Shown piece after piece: positions 62,917 through 64,000 of a DNA stretch of 64,000 nucleotides. The DNA comes from Actinomadura syzygii. GTDB taxonomy: Bacteria; Actinomycetota; Actinomycetes; Streptosporangiales; Streptosporangiaceae. Made by a program: the position numbers and the translations under genes. The stretch spans positions 248,001-312,000 of the forward strand of contig NZ_VSFF01000001.1 of NCBI RefSeq assembly GCF_008085905.1, written 5' to 3'. Within the stretch, counting starts at the first letter, position 1; every line of letters starts with the position of its first letter. The notes below the pieces were generated by a model. It saw nothing but the letters and a program-made list of their open reading frames with translations. It had not been told where the DNA came from and searched no databases.

Positions 62917-64000
62917 CGTCCCTCCATCCCAGCGGGGTGGTGGCAGGCGACCACGCGGCCGGGCTCCAGTTCGACGGGTTCGGGACGGACCGTCCGGCAG
63001 TTGTCCTCGGCGGCCGGGCAGCGCGACGCGAACGCGCACCCGGCCGGGGCCGCCGCCTCCTCCCCTTGACCGGACTCCGCTTGACCGGACTCCGCCTGAC
63101 CGGCTCGCGGCCGCCGCTCGGGCCGCTCCGGACGGTCCCGCGGGTCCGGCGACGGCATCGCCGCCAGCAGCTCCCGCGTGTACCAGTGCGCGGGCGCCTC
63201 GAACAGGCTCGCCGCGTCCGCCAGCTCGACGAGGCGTCCCGCGTACATCACCGCGACACGGTCGCTGATCGCCCGCACCACGGCCAGGTCGTGTGAGATG
63301 AAGACGTACGTCAGGTTCTCGGCGCGCTGGATCTTCGAGAGCAGGTCGAGCACCTGCGCCTGGACGGACACGTCGAGCGCGGACGTCGGCTCGTCCAGCA
63401 CGACGACCCTCGGGTCCCCGACGATGGCGCGGGCGATGGCGATGCGCTGCTTCTGGCCGCCGGAGAACTCGTCCGGCAGCCGGGCGGCGCTGTCCTCGGG
63501 CAGGCCGACCTCGCGGAGCACCTCCCGCACCCGCTCGGCGGCGGCCTTCGCGCCCGTGTCGGACGCCGCGAGGGGCTCCCGCACGGACGTCCCGACGCGC
63601 AACCTCGGGTTCAGCGAGCCCGCCGGATGCTGGAAGACCATCTGCACCCGCCGGCGGAGCCTGCCGGCCCGCCCGCCGCCACTGCCCCCGGCCCGGTGGC
63701 CGGGCTCGCTCATCGTCAGCCGTCCGGAGTCCGGCCGTTCGAGGTGGACGAGCATCTTCGCCAGCGTGCTCTTCCCAGAGCCGGACTCGCCGACGACCCC
63801 GAGCACCTCACCCTCCCGGACGTCGAGGGACACCCCCTGAACCGCGTGGATGAGGCGTCCGCGCGACCGGTAGGTGCGGCTGACGTCGTCCACGACGTAG
63901 AGCGGCTTCCCGGCGACCGGCCGCGACTCCGGCTCGTCGCGCGGCCGGTCCAGGTGCGGGACGGAGCGCAGCAGCATCCGCGTGTACTCCGTCTTCGGCT
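62913..64000 (-). CDS. Oligopeptide/dipeptide ABC transporter ATPase, apparently a two-domain fusion (truncated)
   Basis: The frame is open through the right edge. An ATG at 63977 is not the start: just upstream in frame comes PKTEYTRMLLRSVPHLD, the usual C-terminal end of a DppD-type ATPase. The complete second domain has Walker A GESGSGKST, signature FSGGQKQRIAIARAI, Walker B VVVLDEPTSALD and H-loop FISHDLAVV, with a DppF/OppF-type C-terminal region ending CAFASRCPAAEDNC. It energises peptide import. A tandem DppD-DppF fusion is inferred. Confidence 0.9.
   Translation of the reverse strand, partial: PKTEYTRMLLRSVPHLDRPRDEPESRPVAGKPLYVVDDVSRTYRSRGRLIHAVQGVSLDVREGEVLGVVGESGSGKSTLAKMLVHLERPDSGRLTMSEPGHRAGGSGGGRAGRLRRRVQMVFQHPAGSLNPRLRVGTSVREPLAASDTGAKAAAERVREVLREVGLPEDSAARLPDEFSGGQKQRIAIARAIVGDPRVVVLDEPTSALDVSVQAQVLDLLSKIQRAENLTYVFISHDLAVVRAISDRVAVMYAGRLVELADAASLFEAPAHWYTRELLAAMPSPDPRDRPERPERRPRAGQAESGQAESGQGEEAAAPAGCAFASRCPAAEDNCRTVRPEPVELEPGRVVACHHPAGMEGR

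Overview
The window reads as chromosomal DNA of a high-GC Gram-positive actinomycete. Third codon positions are almost all G or C, and starts are often GTG or TTG. The gene content also fits: a type VII secretion (T7SS/ESX) locus with mycosins and WXG100 proteins, a Methyltransf_19/DUF574-type methyltransferase, an XRE-DUF5753 regulator, PspC, DUF2277 and BlaI/M56 genes. A filamentous genus of the Streptosporangiales (Actinomadura-like) is my inference from this content; no species can be named from the sequence alone.

Layout. 1-10.3 kb is housekeeping and secreted-enzyme DNA: an M4 metalloprotease (cut by the left edge), an M28 aminopeptidase, DUF2277, aspartate-semialdehyde dehydrogenase, a glutaryl-CoA dehydrogenase-like enzyme, PspC, an MFS exporter, a small zinc-protease-like protein, a membrane metallophosphoesterase and tRNA-Glu(UUC). 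10.5-31.7 kb is a T7SS locus: eccD-eccB plus WXG100/EspC/PPE-like substrates, two YbaB-like proteins and a mycosin on the minus strand; eccC divergent on the plus strand; then a minus-strand MinD-like/small protein/DUF6177/second-mycosin operon. I find no eccE. Two decayed transposase fragments and an inserted membrane gene interrupt the substrate half.

32-46 kb is accessory DNA: an APH-type kinase, a repeat-rich secreted protein, a resolvase fragment, and a three-gene membrane cassette whose first two products share a 24-residue motif like bacterial amyloid-signalling/RHIM motifs. Next come a Dps-like ferritin and an aquaporin, a TIR-like/WD40 protein divergent from a membrane-anchored protein, a methyltransferase, two HTH-type regulators, and a small protein coupled to a class III cyclase-like protein.

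46-64 kb is metabolic and regulatory: a flavin reductase/acyl-CoA-dehydrogenase-fold/aldehyde dehydrogenase/SnoaL gene set below a LuxR regulator; a TetR-MFS pair with two visible operators; DUF4396; BlaI-M56; a c-di-AMP (ydaO) riboswitch ahead of an NlpC/P60 hydrolase; an SDR-PadR divergent pair with a visible operator; and an amide/peptide uptake operon (fused ABC ATPase, two amidases, a hydrolase and an MFS protein) that runs off the right edge.

The T7SS genes probably work together as one export machine. EccB, EccC and EccD form the membrane core, the MinD-like ATPase and YbaB-like proteins are cytosolic partners, the mycosins are the extracytoplasmic protease component, and the small helical proteins with WxG and YxxxE signals are the cargo. 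The most unusual material is the 34.5-41.4 kb stretch and the cyclase pair at 45.2-46.1 kb, where candidate immunity or signalling modules lie close together.
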